Assembly (NCBI RefSeq): GCF_000722765.2
Contig: NZ_CP028415.1
Location: 626,501 to 690,500 of the forward strand
From: Streptococcus mitis
GTDB lineage: Bacteria > Bacillota > Bacilli > Lactobacillales > Streptococcaceae
Reading direction: 5' to 3'
Length of the DNA: 64,000 nt
Shown here in pieces: positions 30,196-40,123 of this stretch (the first letter of the stretch is position 1; the number at the start of each line of letters is the position of its first letter). The notes beneath the pieces were generated by a model, which was not told the origin of the DNA, ran no database searches, and worked only from the letters and a program-made list of their open reading frames with translations. The position numbers were made by a program, and so were the translations under genes.

Positions 30196-30933
30196 ATGAA
30201 AATGAAACAAATTAGTGATACAACTTTGAAAATCACGATGTCTTTAGAGGATTTAATGGATCGTGGCATGGAGATTGCTGACTTTCTCGTTCCTCAAGAA
30301 AAAACAGAAGAGTTCTTTTATGCTATCTTGGATGAGTTAGAGATGCCTGATAGCTTTCTAGATACAGGTATGTTGAGCTTCCGTGTGACTCCAAAACCTG
30401 ATAAGGTCGATGTCTTTGTAACCAAATCAAAGATTGACCAAAATCTAGATTTTGAAGACTTATCGGATTTGCCAGATATGGAAGAACTAGCCCAAATGTC
30501 ACCAGATGAATTTATCAAAACCTTGGAAAAAAGCATCGCGGACAAAACTAAGGATGATATCGAAGCCATTCAATCTCTAGAGCAAGTTGAAGCTAAGGAA
30601 GAAGAGCAGGAGCAGGCTGAACAAGAAGCTGAGAGCAAGAAAGAGCCTTACATCTACTACATCCTTTCTTTTGCTAAGTTGGCTGACTTGGTGTCTTTTG
30701 CTAAGACAGTGACTTTTGAGATGGAAACTTCTGAACTCTACAAAATGAACGAGCGCTATTATTTGACCATTTTAGTGGATATTGAAAATCATCCAAGTCC
30801 ATATCCAGCGTGGCTTTTGGCCCGTATGCGCGAGTTTGCAGACGATAGTGATATTAGTCGTTCAGTCTTGCAGGAGTATGGTCAAGTCTTGATCAATCAC
30901 GATGCAGTGCTTAATCTGAAAAAGATTGGATAA
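30196..30933 (+). CDS. mecA: Adaptor protein MecA
   Basis: MecA delivers target proteins to the ClpC ATPase for degradation; in streptococci this includes competence regulators such as ComX/ComW. The 245-residue protein has the N-terminal substrate-binding domain (MKMKQISDTTLKITMSLEDL, RGMEIADFL), a long acidic linker rich in Glu and Gln (about 95-150) and the C-terminal Clp-binding domain starting YIYYILSFAKLADLVSFA. The start at 30196 matches the family; the ATG at 30181 overlaps the GAGG ribosome-binding site. It has its own promoter and terminator. Confidence 0.95.
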   Translation: MKMKQISDTTLKITMSLEDLMDRGMEIADFLVPQEKTEEFFYAILDELEMPDSFLDTGMLSFRVTPKPDKVDVFVTKSKIDQNLDFEDLSDLPDMEELAQMSPDEFIKTLEKSIADKTKDDIEAIQSLEQVEAKEEEQEQAEQEAESKKEPYIYYILSFAKLADLVSFAKTVTFEMETSELYKMNERYYLTILVDIENHPSPYPAWLLARMREFADDSDISRSVLQEYGQVLINHDAVLNLKKIG

Positions 30934-30968
30934 TCATTTCTGGAAAGCTATTTTTAGATTTTAAGGAG

Positions 30969-30997
30969 AGCGAATCGTCTGATTCGTTTTTCTTTTT
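30969..30997 (+). terminator. Terminator of mecA
   Basis: An 8-bp stem AGCGAATC / GATTCGTT with a tetraloop and a long T-rich tail. Confidence 0.7.
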
Positions 30998-31026
30998 ATA
31001 CTGAAATAGTGATTTACTATGATAGG

Positions 31027-31051
31027 AATTTTCACAAAATTCTGTTATAAT
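31027..31051 (+). promoter_or_regulatory. hom promoter with CodY-like box
   Basis: AATTTTCACAAAATT at 31027-31041 differs from the CodY consensus AATTTTCWGAAAATT at one position and abuts an extended -10 (TG at 31043-31044, TATAAT at 31046-31051). Repression of hom-thrB by CodY when branched amino acids are plentiful is inferred. Confidence 0.65.
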
Positions 31052-31082
31052 GGCTATATTAGAAAATTTCGAGGAGACAAAC

Positions 31083-32369
31083 ATGACAGTTAAAATTGCT
31101 TTACTAGGATTTGGTACCGTTGCAAGTGGTGTGCCTTTCCTCCTAAAGGAAAATGGAGAAAAAATCAATCAATCAGCACATTCAGAGATTGAAGTCGCTA
31201 AGGTGTTGGTCAAGGATGAAGATGAAAAGAATCGCTTGCTTGCAGCAGGGAATGACTTTAACTTTGTAACCAATGTAGATGATATTTTATCAGATCAAGA
31301 CATTACGATCGTAGTGGAATTGATGGGGCGTATCGAACCTGCTAAGACTTTTATCACTCGTGCCTTGGAAGCTGGCAAACACGTTGTTACTGCTAACAAG
31401 GACCTTTTGGCTGTCCATGGTGCAGAATTGTTAGAAATCGCTCAAGCTAACAAGGTAGCACTATACTACGAAGCAGCAGTAGCTGGTGGGATTCCAATTC
31501 TTCGTACCTTGGCAAATTCCTTGGCTTCAGATAAAATCACGCGCGTGCTTGGAGTAGTCAACGGAACTTCTAACTTCATGATGACCAAAATGGTGGAAGA
31601 AGGCTGGTCTTACGATGATGCTCTTGCGGAAGCACAAAGACTTGGATTTGCAGAAAGCGACCCGACAAATGACGTAGATGGAATTGATGCAGCCTACAAG
31701 ATGGTTATTTTGAGCCAATTTGCCTTTGGCATGAAGGTTGCATTTGACGATGTAGCCCACAAAGGAATCCGCAACATCACACCAGAAGACGTAGCTGTAG
31801 CTCAAGAACTTGGCTATGTAGTGAAATTGGTTGGTTCAATCGAGGAAACTCCTTCAGGTATTGCTGCAGAAGTGACTCCAACCTTCCTTCCTAAAGCGCA
31901 TCCACTTGCCAGTGTGAATGGCGTAATGAACGCTGTCTTTGTAGAATCTATCGGTATTGGTGAGTCTATGTACTACGGACCAGGTGCTGGTCAAAAACCA
32001 ACTGCAACAAGTGTTGTAGCAGATATTGTCCGTATCGTTCGTCGTTTGAATGATGGTACCATTGGCAAAGACTTCAACGAATACAGCCGTGACTTGGTCT
32101 TGGCAAATCCTGAGGATGTTAAAGCAAACTACTACTTCTCAATCTTGGCTCCAGACTCAAAAGGTCAGGTCTTGAAGTTGGCTGAAATCTTCAATGCCCA
32201 AGATATTTCCTTTAAGCAAATCCTCCAAGATGGAAAAGAAGGGGATAAGGCGCGTGTGGTGATCATCACACACAAGATTAATAAAGCCCAGCTTGAAAAT
32301 GTCTCAGCTGAATTGAAGAAGGTTTCAGAATTCGACCTCTTGAATACCTTCAAGGTGCTAGGAGAATAA
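31083..32369 (+). CDS. hom: Homoserine dehydrogenase
   Basis: Reduces aspartate semialdehyde to homoserine for threonine and methionine synthesis. The 428-residue protein has the NAD-binding [11 protein letters not shown], the core [12 protein letters not shown] and [11 protein letters not shown], the catalytic region [14 protein letters not shown] and [18 protein letters not shown], and a C-terminal ACT domain (from about residue 350). The start at 31083 has GAGGAG upstream. One base separates its stop from thrB. Confidence 0.96.
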   Translation: MTVKIALLGFGTVASGVPFLLKENGEKINQSAHSEIEVAKVLVKDEDEKNRLLAAGNDFNFVTNVDDILSDQDITIVVELMGRIEPAKTFITRALEAGKHVVTANKDLLAVHGAELLEIAQANKVALYYEAAVAGGIPILRTLANSLASDKITRVLGVVNGTSNFMMTKMVEEGWSYDDALAEAQRLGFAESDPTNDVDGIDAAYKMVILSQFAFGMKVAFDDVAHKGIRNITPEDVAVAQELGYVVKLVGSIEETPSGIAAEVTPTFLPKAHPLASVNGVMNAVFVESIGIGESMYYGPGAGQKPTATSVVADIVRIVRRLNDGTIGKDFNEYSRDLVLANPEDVKANYYFSILAPDSKGQVLKLAEIFNAQDISFKQILQDGKEGDKARVVIITHKINKAQLENVSAELKKVSEFDLLNTFKVLGE

Positions 32370-32370
32370 G

Positions 32371-33240
32371 ATGAAGATTATTGTACCTGCAACCAGTGCC
32401 AATATCGGGCCAGGTTTTGACTCGGTCGGTGTAGCTGTAACCAAGTATCTTCAAATAGAGGTCTGTGAAGAACGAGATGAGTGGTTGATTGAACACCAGA
32501 TTGGCAAATGGATACCACATGACGAGCGCAATCTCTTGCTCAAAATTGCATTGCAAATTGTACCAGATATACAACCAAGACGTTTGAAAATGACTAGTGA
32601 TGTTCCCTTGGCGCGTGGTTTGGGTTCTTCCAGTTCTGTTATTGTTGCTGGGATTGAACTAGCCAACCAACTGGGAAATCTCAACTTGTCTGATCATGAA
32701 AAATTGCAGTTGGCGACCAAGATTGAAGGACATCCTGACAATGTGGCTCCTGCTATTTATGGTAATCTCGTTGTTGCGAGCTCTGTTGATGGACAAGTTT
32801 CTGCTATCGTAGCAGACTTCCCAGAGTGTGATTTCCTAGCCTACATTCCAAACTATGAATTGCGTACTCGAGACAGCCGTGGTGTCTTGCCTAAGAAATT
32901 GTCTTACAAGGAAGCTGTTGCAGCTAGTTCTATCGCCAATGTGGCGGTTGCGTCCTTGTTGGCAGGAGACATGGTAACCGCTGGGCAAGCAATCGAGGGA
33001 GACCTTTTCCACGAGCGCTATCGTCAGGACTTGGTGAGAGAATTTGCTACGATCAAGCAAGTAGCCAAAGAGAATGGTGCCTATGCAACCTACCTCTCTG
33101 GCGCTGGACCGACAGTTATGGTCTTGGCTTCTCATGATAAGATGCCAACGATTAAGGCAGAATTGGAAAAACAACCCTTCAAAGGAAAACTGCATGACTT
33201 GAAAGTTGATACGCAAGGTGTCCGTGTCCAAGCAAAATAA
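32371..33240 (+). CDS. thrB: Homoserine kinase
   Basis: A 289-residue GHMP kinase that phosphorylates homoserine for threonine synthesis. Motif 1 [17 protein letters not shown] is at the N-terminus, the ATP loop [16 protein letters not shown] near residue 84, and motif 3 [13 protein letters not shown] near the C-terminus. It sits 1 nt after hom with the ribosome-binding site AGGAG inside hom, so the pair are coupled. Confidence 0.96.
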   Translation: MKIIVPATSANIGPGFDSVGVAVTKYLQIEVCEERDEWLIEHQIGKWIPHDERNLLLKIALQIVPDIQPRRLKMTSDVPLARGLGSSSSVIVAGIELANQLGNLNLSDHEKLQLATKIEGHPDNVAPAIYGNLVVASSVDGQVSAIVADFPECDFLAYIPNYELRTRDSRGVLPKKLSYKEAVAASSIANVAVASLLAGDMVTAGQAIEGDLFHERYRQDLVREFATIKQVAKENGAYATYLSGAGPTVMVLASHDKMPTIKAELEKQPFKGKLHDLKVDTQGVRVQAK

Positions 33241-33249
33241 AGAATAGAA

Positions 33250-33306
33250 GATAGGATGGGGAAACTCTCGACCAGAGGGCTTCCTATCCTTTTTTTGAAA
33301 AGAAGT
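33250..33306 (+). terminator. Terminator of hom-thrB
   Basis: GATAGGA (33250-33256) pairs with TCCTATC (33292-33298) around an inner CTCTCGACCAGAG hairpin, followed by a run of seven or more T. Confidence 0.75.
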
Positions 33307-33307
33307 T

Positions 33308-33424
33308 TATACTTAATGAAAATCAAAGAGCAAACTAGGAAGCTAGCCACAGGCTGCTCAAAACAGTGTTTTGAGGTTGCAGATGTAAGGTGACGTGGTT
33401 TGAAGAGATTTTCGAAGAGTATTA
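33308..33424 (-). repeat. BOX element, boxC-boxB/boxA hybrid
   Basis: 117 bp, same hybrid architecture as 29964-30079: boxC end at left, a boxB hairpin (GCTCAAAACAGTGTTTTGAG), a direct join at TGACG, and the boxA tail at right. Confidence 0.85.
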
Positions 33425-33453
33425 GTTAAAAACTTGATAAAGGAGAAATAAAG

Positions 33454-34392
33454 ATGGCAGAAATTTATCTAGCAGGTGGTTGTTTTTGGGGCCTAGAGGA
33501 ATATTTTTCACGCATTTCTGGAGTGCTAGCAACCAGTGTTGGCTATGCTAATGGACAAGTCGAAACGACCAATTACCAGCTGCTCAAGGAAACAGACCAT
33601 GCAGAAACAGTTCAAGTGATTTACGATGAGAAAGCAGTGTCACTCAGAGAAATTTTGCTTTATTATTTCCGTGTTATTGATCCATTATCAGTCAATCAAC
33701 AAGGGAATGACCGTGGACGTCAGTATCGGACCGGTATATATTACCAGGATGAAGCAGACCTGCCAGCTATCTACACAGTGGTGCAGGAGCAGGAGCGCAT
33801 GCTTGGTCGAAAGATTGCAGTAGAGGTGGAGAAACTTCGCCACTATATCTTAGCTGAAGATTACCACCAAGACTATCTTAAGAAAAATCCTTCAGGTTAC
33901 TGTCATATCGATGTGACCGATGCTGAGAAGCCATTGATTGATGCCTCTAACTATGAAAAGCCTAGCCAAGAGGTGTTAAAGGAAAGCTTAACTGAAGAGT
34001 CCTATCGTGTCACCCAAGAAGCTGCTACAGAGGCTCCATTTACCAATGCCTATGATCAAACCTTTGAAGAAGGGATTTATGTAGATATTACGACAGGTGA
34101 GCCACTCTTTTTTGCCAAGGATAAGTTTGCCTCAGGTTGTGGATGGCCAAGTTTTAGCCGTCCGATTTCCAAGGAGTTGATTCACTATTACAAGGATCTC
34201 AGCCATGGAATGGAGCGAATTGAGGTTCGTTCTCGGTCGGGGAATGCTCACTTGGGCCATGTTTTCACAGATGGACCGCGTGAGTTTGGTGGCCTCCGTT
34301 ATTGTATCAATTCTGCTTCCTTGCGCTTTGTGGCCAAAGATGAGATGGAAGAAGCAGGATATGGCTATCTACTGCCTTACTTAAACAAATAA
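33454..34392 (+). CDS. msrAB: Peptide methionine sulfoxide reductase MsrA/MsrB fusion
   Basis: Repairs oxidised methionine in proteins. The 312-residue fusion has MsrA first (catalytic Cys in [11 protein letters not shown] at residue 10) and MsrB second (from about residue 175; [11 protein letters not shown], then [25 protein letters not shown] with the catalytic Cys). No signal peptide is visible, so this is the cytoplasmic MsrAB1 type of pneumococcus rather than the extracellular one. AAAGGAGAAA precedes the start. It is monocistronic between a BOX and a terminator. Confidence 0.95.
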   Translation: MAEIYLAGGCFWGLEEYFSRISGVLATSVGYANGQVETTNYQLLKETDHAETVQVIYDEKAVSLREILLYYFRVIDPLSVNQQGNDRGRQYRTGIYYQDEADLPAIYTVVQEQERMLGRKIAVEVEKLRHYILAEDYHQDYLKKNPSGYCHIDVTDAEKPLIDASNYEKPSQEVLKESLTEESYRVTQEAATEAPFTNAYDQTFEEGIYVDITTGEPLFFAKDKFASGCGWPSFSRPISKELIHYYKDLSHGMERIEVRSRSGNAHLGHVFTDGPREFGGLRYCINSASLRFVAKDEMEEAGYGYLLPYLNK

Positions 34393-34397
34393 AACAG

Positions 34398-34425
34398 AGA
34401 GGGTGGGCACTTCCCACTTTCTTTA
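34398..34425 (+). terminator. Terminator of msrAB
   Basis: AGAGGGTGGG / CCCACTTTCT, 10 bp with G-T pairs, followed by a short T-rich tail; moderate. Confidence 0.5.
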
Positions 34426-34452
34426 TTTCCAGAATACGAATAGAAGGGATTT

Positions 34453-36177
34453 ATGAAACACCTATTATCTTACTCTAAACCCTACATTAAGGAATCGATT
34501 TTAGCACCTTTGTTCAAGCTACTTGAAGCTGTGTTTGATCTCTTAGTTCCTATGGTGATTGCTGGGATTGTTGACCAATCCTTGCCCCAGAAAAATCAAG
34601 GTCATCTCTGGATGCAGATTGGTTTGCTCCTTATCTTTGCAGTAATTGGTGTTGTAGTGGCCTTGATAGCCCAGTTTTACTCAGCCAAGGCAGCGGTAGG
34701 TTTTGCTAAGGAATTGACAAACGATCTTTATCGCCATATTCTTTCCTTGCCTAAGGACAGCAGAGACCGTCTGACAACTTCTAGTTTGGTGACTCGCTTG
34801 ACTTCGGATACCTACCAGATTCAGACTGGTATCAATCAATTCCTACGTCTCTTTTTGCGAGCGCCCATTATCGTTTTTGGTGCCATTTTTATGGCTTATC
34901 GAATCTCAGCTGAGCTGACTCTCTGGTTCTTGGTCATGGTTGTCATTTTGACCATCGTCATTGTAGGCCTTTCTCGACTGGTTAATCCTCTCTACAGTAG
35001 TCTTAGAAAGAAAACGGACCAACTAGTTCAGGGAACACGCCAGCAATTACAAGGGATGCGGGTTATTCGTGCTTTTGGTCAAGAAAAACGAGAGTTACAA
35101 ATTTTTCAAACCCTTAACCAAGTCTATGCTAGATTACAAGAAAAGACAGGTTTCTGGTCTAGTTTATTAACACCTCTGACCTATCTGATTGTTAATGGAA
35201 CCCTCCTTATTATTATCTGGCAAGGCTATATTTCTATTCAAGGAGGATTGCTAAGTCAAGGTGCTCTCATTGCCCTTATCAACTATCTCTTACAGATTTT
35301 GGTGGAATTGGTCAAGCTAGCTATGCTGATAAATTCTCTCAACCAGTCCTATATCTCAGCTAAGCGAATTGAGGAAGTCTTTGCCGAAGCTCCAGAAGAC
35401 ATCCATTCAGAATTAGAACAAAAGCAAGCTACCAGTGATCAGGTTTTACAAGTCCAAGAGCTGACCTTTACCTATCCTGATGCGGGCCAGCCTTCTCTGA
35501 GAGATATTTCCTTTGATATGAAGCAAGGGCAAATCCTTGGTATCATTGGGGGAACAGGTTCTGGTAAATCAAGCTTAGTGCAAGTCCTACTTGGTCTTTA
35601 TCCAGCAGACAAGGGGAGCATCGACCTTTATCGCGATGGATCTAGTCCTCGTAATCTTGAGCAATGGCGATCTTGGATTGCCTATGTTCCTCAAAAGGTC
35701 GAACTTTTTAAAGGAACCATTCGTTCCAACTTGACTCTAGGTTTACATCAAGAAGTAACTGACCAAGAACTATGGCAGGCCTTGGAAATTGCGCAAGCCA
35801 AGGATTTTGTCAGTGATAAGGAAGGTCTCTTAGATGCCCTAGTTGAAGCAGGAGGACGAAATTTCTCGGGCGGTCAAAAACAAAGGCTGTCCATCGCACG
35901 AGCAGTTTTGCGCCAGACTCCGTTTCTCATCCTAGATGATGCGACCTCAGCACTGGACACTATCACTGAGTCCAAGCTCTTGAAAGCTATTCGAGAAAAT
36001 CTGCCAAATACAAGTTTAATCTTGATTTCTCAACGGACTTCGACGCTTCAGATGGCAGACAAGATTCTCCTCTTGGAAAAAGGGGAGCTCCTAGCTATCG
36101 GCAAGCACGAGGACTTGATGAAATCCAGTCAAGTCTATCGAGAAATCAATGCATCCCAACATGGAAAGGAGGACTAG
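34453..36177 (+). CDS. ABC exporter half-transporter, degenerate-site subunit
   Basis: A 574-residue type IV (exporter) half-transporter: six membrane helices (about 1-310) and an ATPase domain. Walker A is GGTGSGKSS, the signature NFSGGQKQRLS is canonical, but Walker B ends LILDDATSALD, with Asp where the catalytic Glu is expected. Such a substitution marks the subunit that supplies the non-hydrolysing Walker A/B in heterodimeric exporters such as LmrCD or PatAB, and the next gene supplies the partner. Substrate unknown; drug or peptide export is plausible. AGAAGGGA precedes the ATG. Confidence 0.9.
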   Translation: MKHLLSYSKPYIKESILAPLFKLLEAVFDLLVPMVIAGIVDQSLPQKNQGHLWMQIGLLLIFAVIGVVVALIAQFYSAKAAVGFAKELTNDLYRHILSLPKDSRDRLTTSSLVTRLTSDTYQIQTGINQFLRLFLRAPIIVFGAIFMAYRISAELTLWFLVMVVILTIVIVGLSRLVNPLYSSLRKKTDQLVQGTRQQLQGMRVIRAFGQEKRELQIFQTLNQVYARLQEKTGFWSSLLTPLTYLIVNGTLLIIIWQGYISIQGGLLSQGALIALINYLLQILVELVKLAMLINSLNQSYISAKRIEEVFAEAPEDIHSELEQKQATSDQVLQVQELTFTYPDAGQPSLRDISFDMKQGQILGIIGGTGSGKSSLVQVLLGLYPADKGSIDLYRDGSSPRNLEQWRSWIAYVPQKVELFKGTIRSNLTLGLHQEVTDQELWQALEIAQAKDFVSDKEGLLDALVEAGGRNFSGGQKQRLSIARAVLRQTPFLILDDATSALDTITESKLLKAIRENLPNTSLILISQRTSTLQMADKILLLEKGELLAIGKHEDLMKSSQVYREINASQHGKED

Positions 36178-36178
36178 C

Positions 36179-37927
36179 ATGAGACGACAAACTGCAAATC
36201 AAACATTCACACGTTTGGCCAAAGATTTAGCAAGTCATCCCTTCCTTCTTTTTCTAGCCTTTCTAGGAACTATTGCCCAGGTTGGTTTATCGATTTACCT
36301 ACCAATCTTAATCGGACAGGTCATTGACCAAGTCCTAGTGGTTGATTCTTCACCAGTTTTTTGGCATATTTTCATTCAAATGATCTTGGTGGTTATAGGA
36401 AATACCCTTGTGCAGTGGGTCAATCCTCTCCTCTATAATCGCCTAATCTTTTCTTATACTAAAGATTTGCGAGAGCGAATCATCCATAAGCTCCATCGTT
36501 TATCGATTGCTTTTGTCGATCGGCAAGGCAGTGGGGAGATGGTCAGTCGTGTAACCACGGACATAGAACAGTTGGCAGCTGGCTTGACCATGATTTTTAA
36601 CCAATTTTTCATTGGCGTCTTGATGATTTTAGTTAGTATTCTTGCCATGCTTCAAATTCATCTCCTCATGACTCTCTTGGTCTTGCTGTTGACGCCACTG
36701 TCTATGGTAATTTCACGCTTTATTGCCAAGAGATCTTATCATCTCTTCCAAAAGCAAACAGAGACTAGGGGAATTCAGACTCAGTTGATTGAAGAATCGT
36801 TGAGCCAGCAGACCATTATCCAGTCCTTCAATGCTCAAGAAGATTTTATCCAAAGACTGCACGAGGCGAATGCCAACTATGCAGGTTATTCACAGTCAGC
36901 TATCTTTTATTCTTCAACGGTCAATCCTTCGACTCGCTTTGTCAATGCGCTTATTTATGCCCTTCTAGCTGGAGTGGGAGCTTATCGTATCATGATAGGC
37001 TCTACCTTGACCATTGGACGCTTAGTGACTTTTTTGAACTATGTTCAACAGTACACCAAGCCTTTTAATGATATTTCTTCAGTGCTAGCTGAGTTGCAAA
37101 GTGCCTTGGCTTGTGCAGAACGTGTTTATGGAGTCTTAGATAGTCCTGAGGTGGCTGAAACAGGTAAGGAAGAGTTGACTAGTGACCAAGTTAAGGGAGC
37201 TATTTCCTTTAAACAGGTTTCTTTTGGCTACCATCCTGAAAAGATTTTGATTAAGGATTTATCTATTGATATTCCAGCTGGTAGCAAGGTTGCTATTGTT
37301 GGTCCGACAGGTGCTGGAAAATCAACTCTTATCAATCTCCTCATGCGTTTTTACCCTATTAACTCAGGAGATATCTTGCTGGACGGTCGTTCCATTTACA
37401 ACTATACCCGAGCGTCATTGAGACAGCAGTTTGGCATGGTGCTCCAAGAAACCTGGCTCAAGCAAGGAACTATTCATGATAATATTGCCTTTGGAAATCC
37501 TGATTCCAGTCGGGAGCAAGTGATTGCTGCTGCAAAAGCAGCCAATGCAGATTTTTTCATCCAACAGCTACCTCAAGGCTATGATACCAAGTTGGAAAAT
37601 GCGGGAGAATCTCTCTCTGTCGGTCAAGCCCAACTCTTGACCATCGCCCGAGTCTTTCTAGCTATCCCTAAGATTCTTATCTTAGACGAAGCAACCTCTT
37701 CCATCGATACACGGACAGAAGTGCTAGTTCAGGAGGCCTTTGCTAAACTCATGAAGGGGCGCACAAGTTTTATCATCGCCCACCGCTTGTCAACCATTCA
37801 GGATGCAGATTTAATCCTTGTCTTGGTGGATGGTGACATCGTGGAGTATGGCAATCATCAGGAACTCATAGCTCGAAAGGGCAAGTATTACCAAATGCAG
37901 CAAGCTACAGCTTTTAGCTCTGAATAA
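36179..37927 (+). CDS. ABC exporter half-transporter, partner subunit
   Basis: A 582-residue half-transporter with six membrane helices and an ATPase domain. Walker A GPTGAGKST and Walker B LILDEATSSIDT are canonical with the catalytic Glu, but the signature is LSVGQ instead of LSGGQ. This is complementary to the preceding subunit: one composite nucleotide site pairs the Asp-type Walker B with the altered LSVGQ, the other is consensus. It follows 1 nt after its partner, with AAAGGAGG inside the end of that gene. The longer frame to 36149 is rejected because it overlaps the partner and lacks a site. Confidence 0.9.
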   Translation: MRRQTANQTFTRLAKDLASHPFLLFLAFLGTIAQVGLSIYLPILIGQVIDQVLVVDSSPVFWHIFIQMILVVIGNTLVQWVNPLLYNRLIFSYTKDLRERIIHKLHRLSIAFVDRQGSGEMVSRVTTDIEQLAAGLTMIFNQFFIGVLMILVSILAMLQIHLLMTLLVLLLTPLSMVISRFIAKRSYHLFQKQTETRGIQTQLIEESLSQQTIIQSFNAQEDFIQRLHEANANYAGYSQSAIFYSSTVNPSTRFVNALIYALLAGVGAYRIMIGSTLTIGRLVTFLNYVQQYTKPFNDISSVLAELQSALACAERVYGVLDSPEVAETGKEELTSDQVKGAISFKQVSFGYHPEKILIKDLSIDIPAGSKVAIVGPTGAGKSTLINLLMRFYPINSGDILLDGRSIYNYTRASLRQQFGMVLQETWLKQGTIHDNIAFGNPDSSREQVIAAAKAANADFFIQQLPQGYDTKLENAGESLSVGQAQLLTIARVFLAIPKILILDEATSSIDTRTEVLVQEAFAKLMKGRTSFIIAHRLSTIQDADLILVLVDGDIVEYGNHQELIARKGKYYQMQQATAFSSE

Positions 37928-37955
37928 GTCATTCTAATTTCGAACTCTTATAGAT

Positions 37956-37983
37956 AAAAAAGTTGCCTTCGGGTGACTTTTTT
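37956..37983 (+). terminator. Terminator of the ABC exporter pair
   Basis: A 12-bp stem AAAAAAGTTGCC / GGTGACTTTTTT capped by a TTCG tetraloop. Confidence 0.9.
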
Positions 37984-38041
37984 GTTACAATAGCTAGAAA
38001 AATTATTCACTGTAAATTGTCATATAGAAAAGGAGCCTAGA

Positions 38042-39301
38042 ATGAAAGTCTATCAGCATGTAAATATCGTGACTTGTGATCAAGATTTCCATGTTTATCT
38101 AGATGGAATCTTAGCAGTTAAGGATTCTCAAATCGTCTATGTTGGTCAAGAGAAGTCAGAGATTTTAGAGCAAGCTGAGCAGATTATAGACTATCAGGGA
38201 GCCTGGATTATGCCTGGATTGGTCAATTGTCATACTCATTCTGCTATGACTGGCTTGCGAGGAATTCGGGATGACAGCAATCTCCATGAATGGCTCAATG
38301 ACTATATCTGGCCTGCAGAAGCAGGATTTACTCCCGACATGACTACTAAGGCGGTTAAAGAAGCTCTGACAGAGATGCTCCAGTCAGGTACAACAACCTT
38401 TAACGATATGTATAATCCCAATGGTGTGGATATTGAACGTATTTATCAGGAAGTGAAAGATTCTAAGATGCGTTGTTATTTTTCACCGACCCTCTTTTCT
38501 TCAAAGGCAGAAACAACTGCTGAGACGATAAGTAAAACTCGAGCAATCATTGAGGAAATTATTGGATATAAAAATCCAAATTTCAAGGTGATGGTAGCCC
38601 CTCATTCTCCTTACAGCTGTAATCAAGACTTGCTACAAGCGAGTTTAGACATGGCAAAAGAGCTAAATATTCCTCTCCATATCCATGTGGCGGAGACCAA
38701 GGAGGAGTCAGGAATTATCCTGAAACGATACGGCAAACGCCCCCTCGCCTTTCTAGAAGAATTGGGTTACTTAGATCATCCGTCTGTCTTTGCTCACGGG
38801 GTAGAATTAAACGAACGAGAAATTGAACGCTTGACAACCTCTCAAGTGGCTATTGCCCACAATCCTATCAGTAACCTCAAACTGGCTTCAGGGATTGCTC
38901 CCATCATCCAACTGCAAAAAGTAGGAGTAGCAGTCGGTATTGCGACTGACTCGGTTGCTTCTAATAATAATTTAGACATGTTTGAGGAAGGACGGACTGC
39001 AGCCCTTCTTCAGAAGATGAAAAGTGGGGATGCCAGCCAATTTCCTATCGAAACTGCTCTCAAAGCTCTAACGATAGAAGGGGCTAAGGTTCTTGGAATG
39101 GACGAACAGATAGGAAGTCTGGAAGTCGGCAAGCAAGCAGATTTTCTGGTCATCCAACCACAAGGGAAAATCCATCTTCAACCCCAAGAAAATATGCTCT
39201 CTCACCTGGTCTATGCTGTCAAGTCCAGTGATGTAGATGATGTCTATATTGCCGGAGAACAAGTAGTTAAGCAAGGTCAAGTCTTAACAGTAGAACTTTA
39301 A
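38042..39301 (+). CDS. Atz/Trz-type amidohydrolase (possible MTA/SAH deaminase)
   Basis: A 419-residue metal-dependent hydrolase of the amidohydrolase superfamily, cytoplasmic. Metal ligands are visible in NCHTHSAM (near residue 63), HIHVAETKEES, VFAHGVEL and GIATDSVASNNN. The closest functional group is 5'-methylthioadenosine/S-adenosylhomocysteine deaminases (MtaD), but chlorohydrolase or guanine deaminase-type activity cannot be excluded from sequence alone. AAAGGAG lies before the start. It stands alone between the ABC exporter terminator and the ribosomal L10 leader. Confidence 0.82.
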   Translation: MKVYQHVNIVTCDQDFHVYLDGILAVKDSQIVYVGQEKSEILEQAEQIIDYQGAWIMPGLVNCHTHSAMTGLRGIRDDSNLHEWLNDYIWPAEAGFTPDMTTKAVKEALTEMLQSGTTTFNDMYNPNGVDIERIYQEVKDSKMRCYFSPTLFSSKAETTAETISKTRAIIEEIIGYKNPNFKVMVAPHSPYSCNQDLLQASLDMAKELNIPLHIHVAETKEESGIILKRYGKRPLAFLEELGYLDHPSVFAHGVELNEREIERLTTSQVAIAHNPISNLKLASGIAPIIQLQKVGVAVGIATDSVASNNNLDMFEEGRTAALLQKMKSGDASQFPIETALKALTIEGAKVLGMDEQIGSLEVGKQADFLVIQPQGKIHLQPQENMLSHLVYAVKSSDVDDVYIAGEQVVKQGQVLTVEL

Positions 39302-39343
39302 AAGAAAAATAACGAAAAATTTTAAAAAAAGTTTGTAAAAATC

Positions 39344-39372
39344 TTGCATTCTTTTTTTGACTATGCTATACT
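39344..39372 (+). promoter_or_regulatory. Promoter of rplJ-rplL
   Basis: TTGCAT at 39344-39349, 17-bp spacer, TATACT at 39367-39372 with extended TG at 39364-39365. Confidence 0.65.
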
Positions 39373-39378
39373 TATATA

Positions 39379-39530
39379 CGGTTTGAAAAAACTGCCTAAG
39401 ACAGTAGGGGAGCTCGACTCATAAGGATCCTACCGAGGACAAAACGTATCATGTAAAAAGAAGCGTATTGTACTTTCGTGTCTAGGTTTGGGCGCGTTTT
39501 TCTTTTGAAAAAATTCCCCAAGCAAAATAA
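39379..39530 (+). promoter_or_regulatory. Ribosomal protein L10 leader
   Basis: The 5' leader has the conserved Firmicute L10-leader elements: GCCTAAGACAGTAGGGG, then CTCATAAGGATCCTACCGAGGACA near 39418-39440 (quoted in two parts: CTCATAAGGATCC and TACCGAGGACA). A later stem next to a T-rich run (GCGCGTTTTTCTTTT, 39490-39506) may act as attenuator. L10(L12)4 is known to bind such leaders and repress its own synthesis. Confidence 0.8.
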
Positions 39531-39550
39531 TAACGGAGGTGAACACACTA

Positions 39551-40051
39551 ATGAGTGAAGCAATTATTGCTAAAAAAGCGGAACTAGTTGACGTAGTAGC
39601 TGAAAAAATGAAAGCTGCTGCATCTATCGTCGTTGTAGACGCTCGTGGTTTGACAGTTGAGCAAGATACAGTTCTTCGTCGTGAGCTTCGTGGAAGCGAA
39701 GTTGAGTATAAAGTGATTAAAAACTCAATCTTGCGTCGTGCAGCTGAAAAAGCTGGTCTTGAAGATCTTGCATCTGTATTTGTTGGACCATCTGCAGTAG
39801 CATTTTCTAACGAAGATGTTATCGCACCAGCGAAAATCTTGAACGACTTTTCTAAAAACGCTGAAGCACTTGAAATCAAAGGTGGTGCAATCGAAGGCGC
39901 TGTCGCATCTAAAGAAGAGATTCTTGCTCTTGCAACTCTTCCAAACCGCGAAGGACTTCTTTCTATGCTCCTTTCTGTACTTCAAGCGCCAGTGCGCAAC
40001 GTTGCTCTTGCAGTCAAAGCGGTTGCAGACAACAAAGAAGACGCAGCTTAA
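39551..40051 (+). CDS. rplJ: 50S ribosomal protein L10
   Basis: A 166-residue L10, the base of the ribosomal stalk that holds L7/L12 dimers. The N-terminal rRNA-binding domain ([33 protein letters not shown]) and the C-terminal L12-binding helix are recognisable. The start at 39551 has GGAGGTG upstream; a GTG at 39539 overlaps that site. It is followed by rplL. Confidence 0.97.
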   Translation: MSEAIIAKKAELVDVVAEKMKAAASIVVVDARGLTVEQDTVLRRELRGSEVEYKVIKNSILRRAAEKAGLEDLASVFVGPSAVAFSNEDVIAPAKILNDFSKNAEALEIKGGAIEGAVASKEEILALATLPNREGLLSMLLSVLQAPVRNVALAVKAVADNKEDAA

Positions 40052-40123
40052 TCTTAAGCTACGCAGCGTAGCCTAGCTACGAAAATCTATTATAAATTTA
40101 AAACATATTTGGAGGAAATAACA

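Noticed and set aside
34435-34442. Exact ComX cin-box TACGAATA upstream of the heterodimeric ABC exporter
   Set aside because: It lies only 10 bases before the ATG and overlaps the ribosome-binding site region, so a transcript would have almost no leader. An 8-mer like this is expected about once or more by chance in 64 kb, and another copy (28784-28791, minus) lies inside tarP.
39538-39550. Upstream GTG start for rplJ at 39539
   Set aside because: The codon is part of the GGAGGTG ribosome-binding site; the ATG at 39551 gives the family N-terminus.
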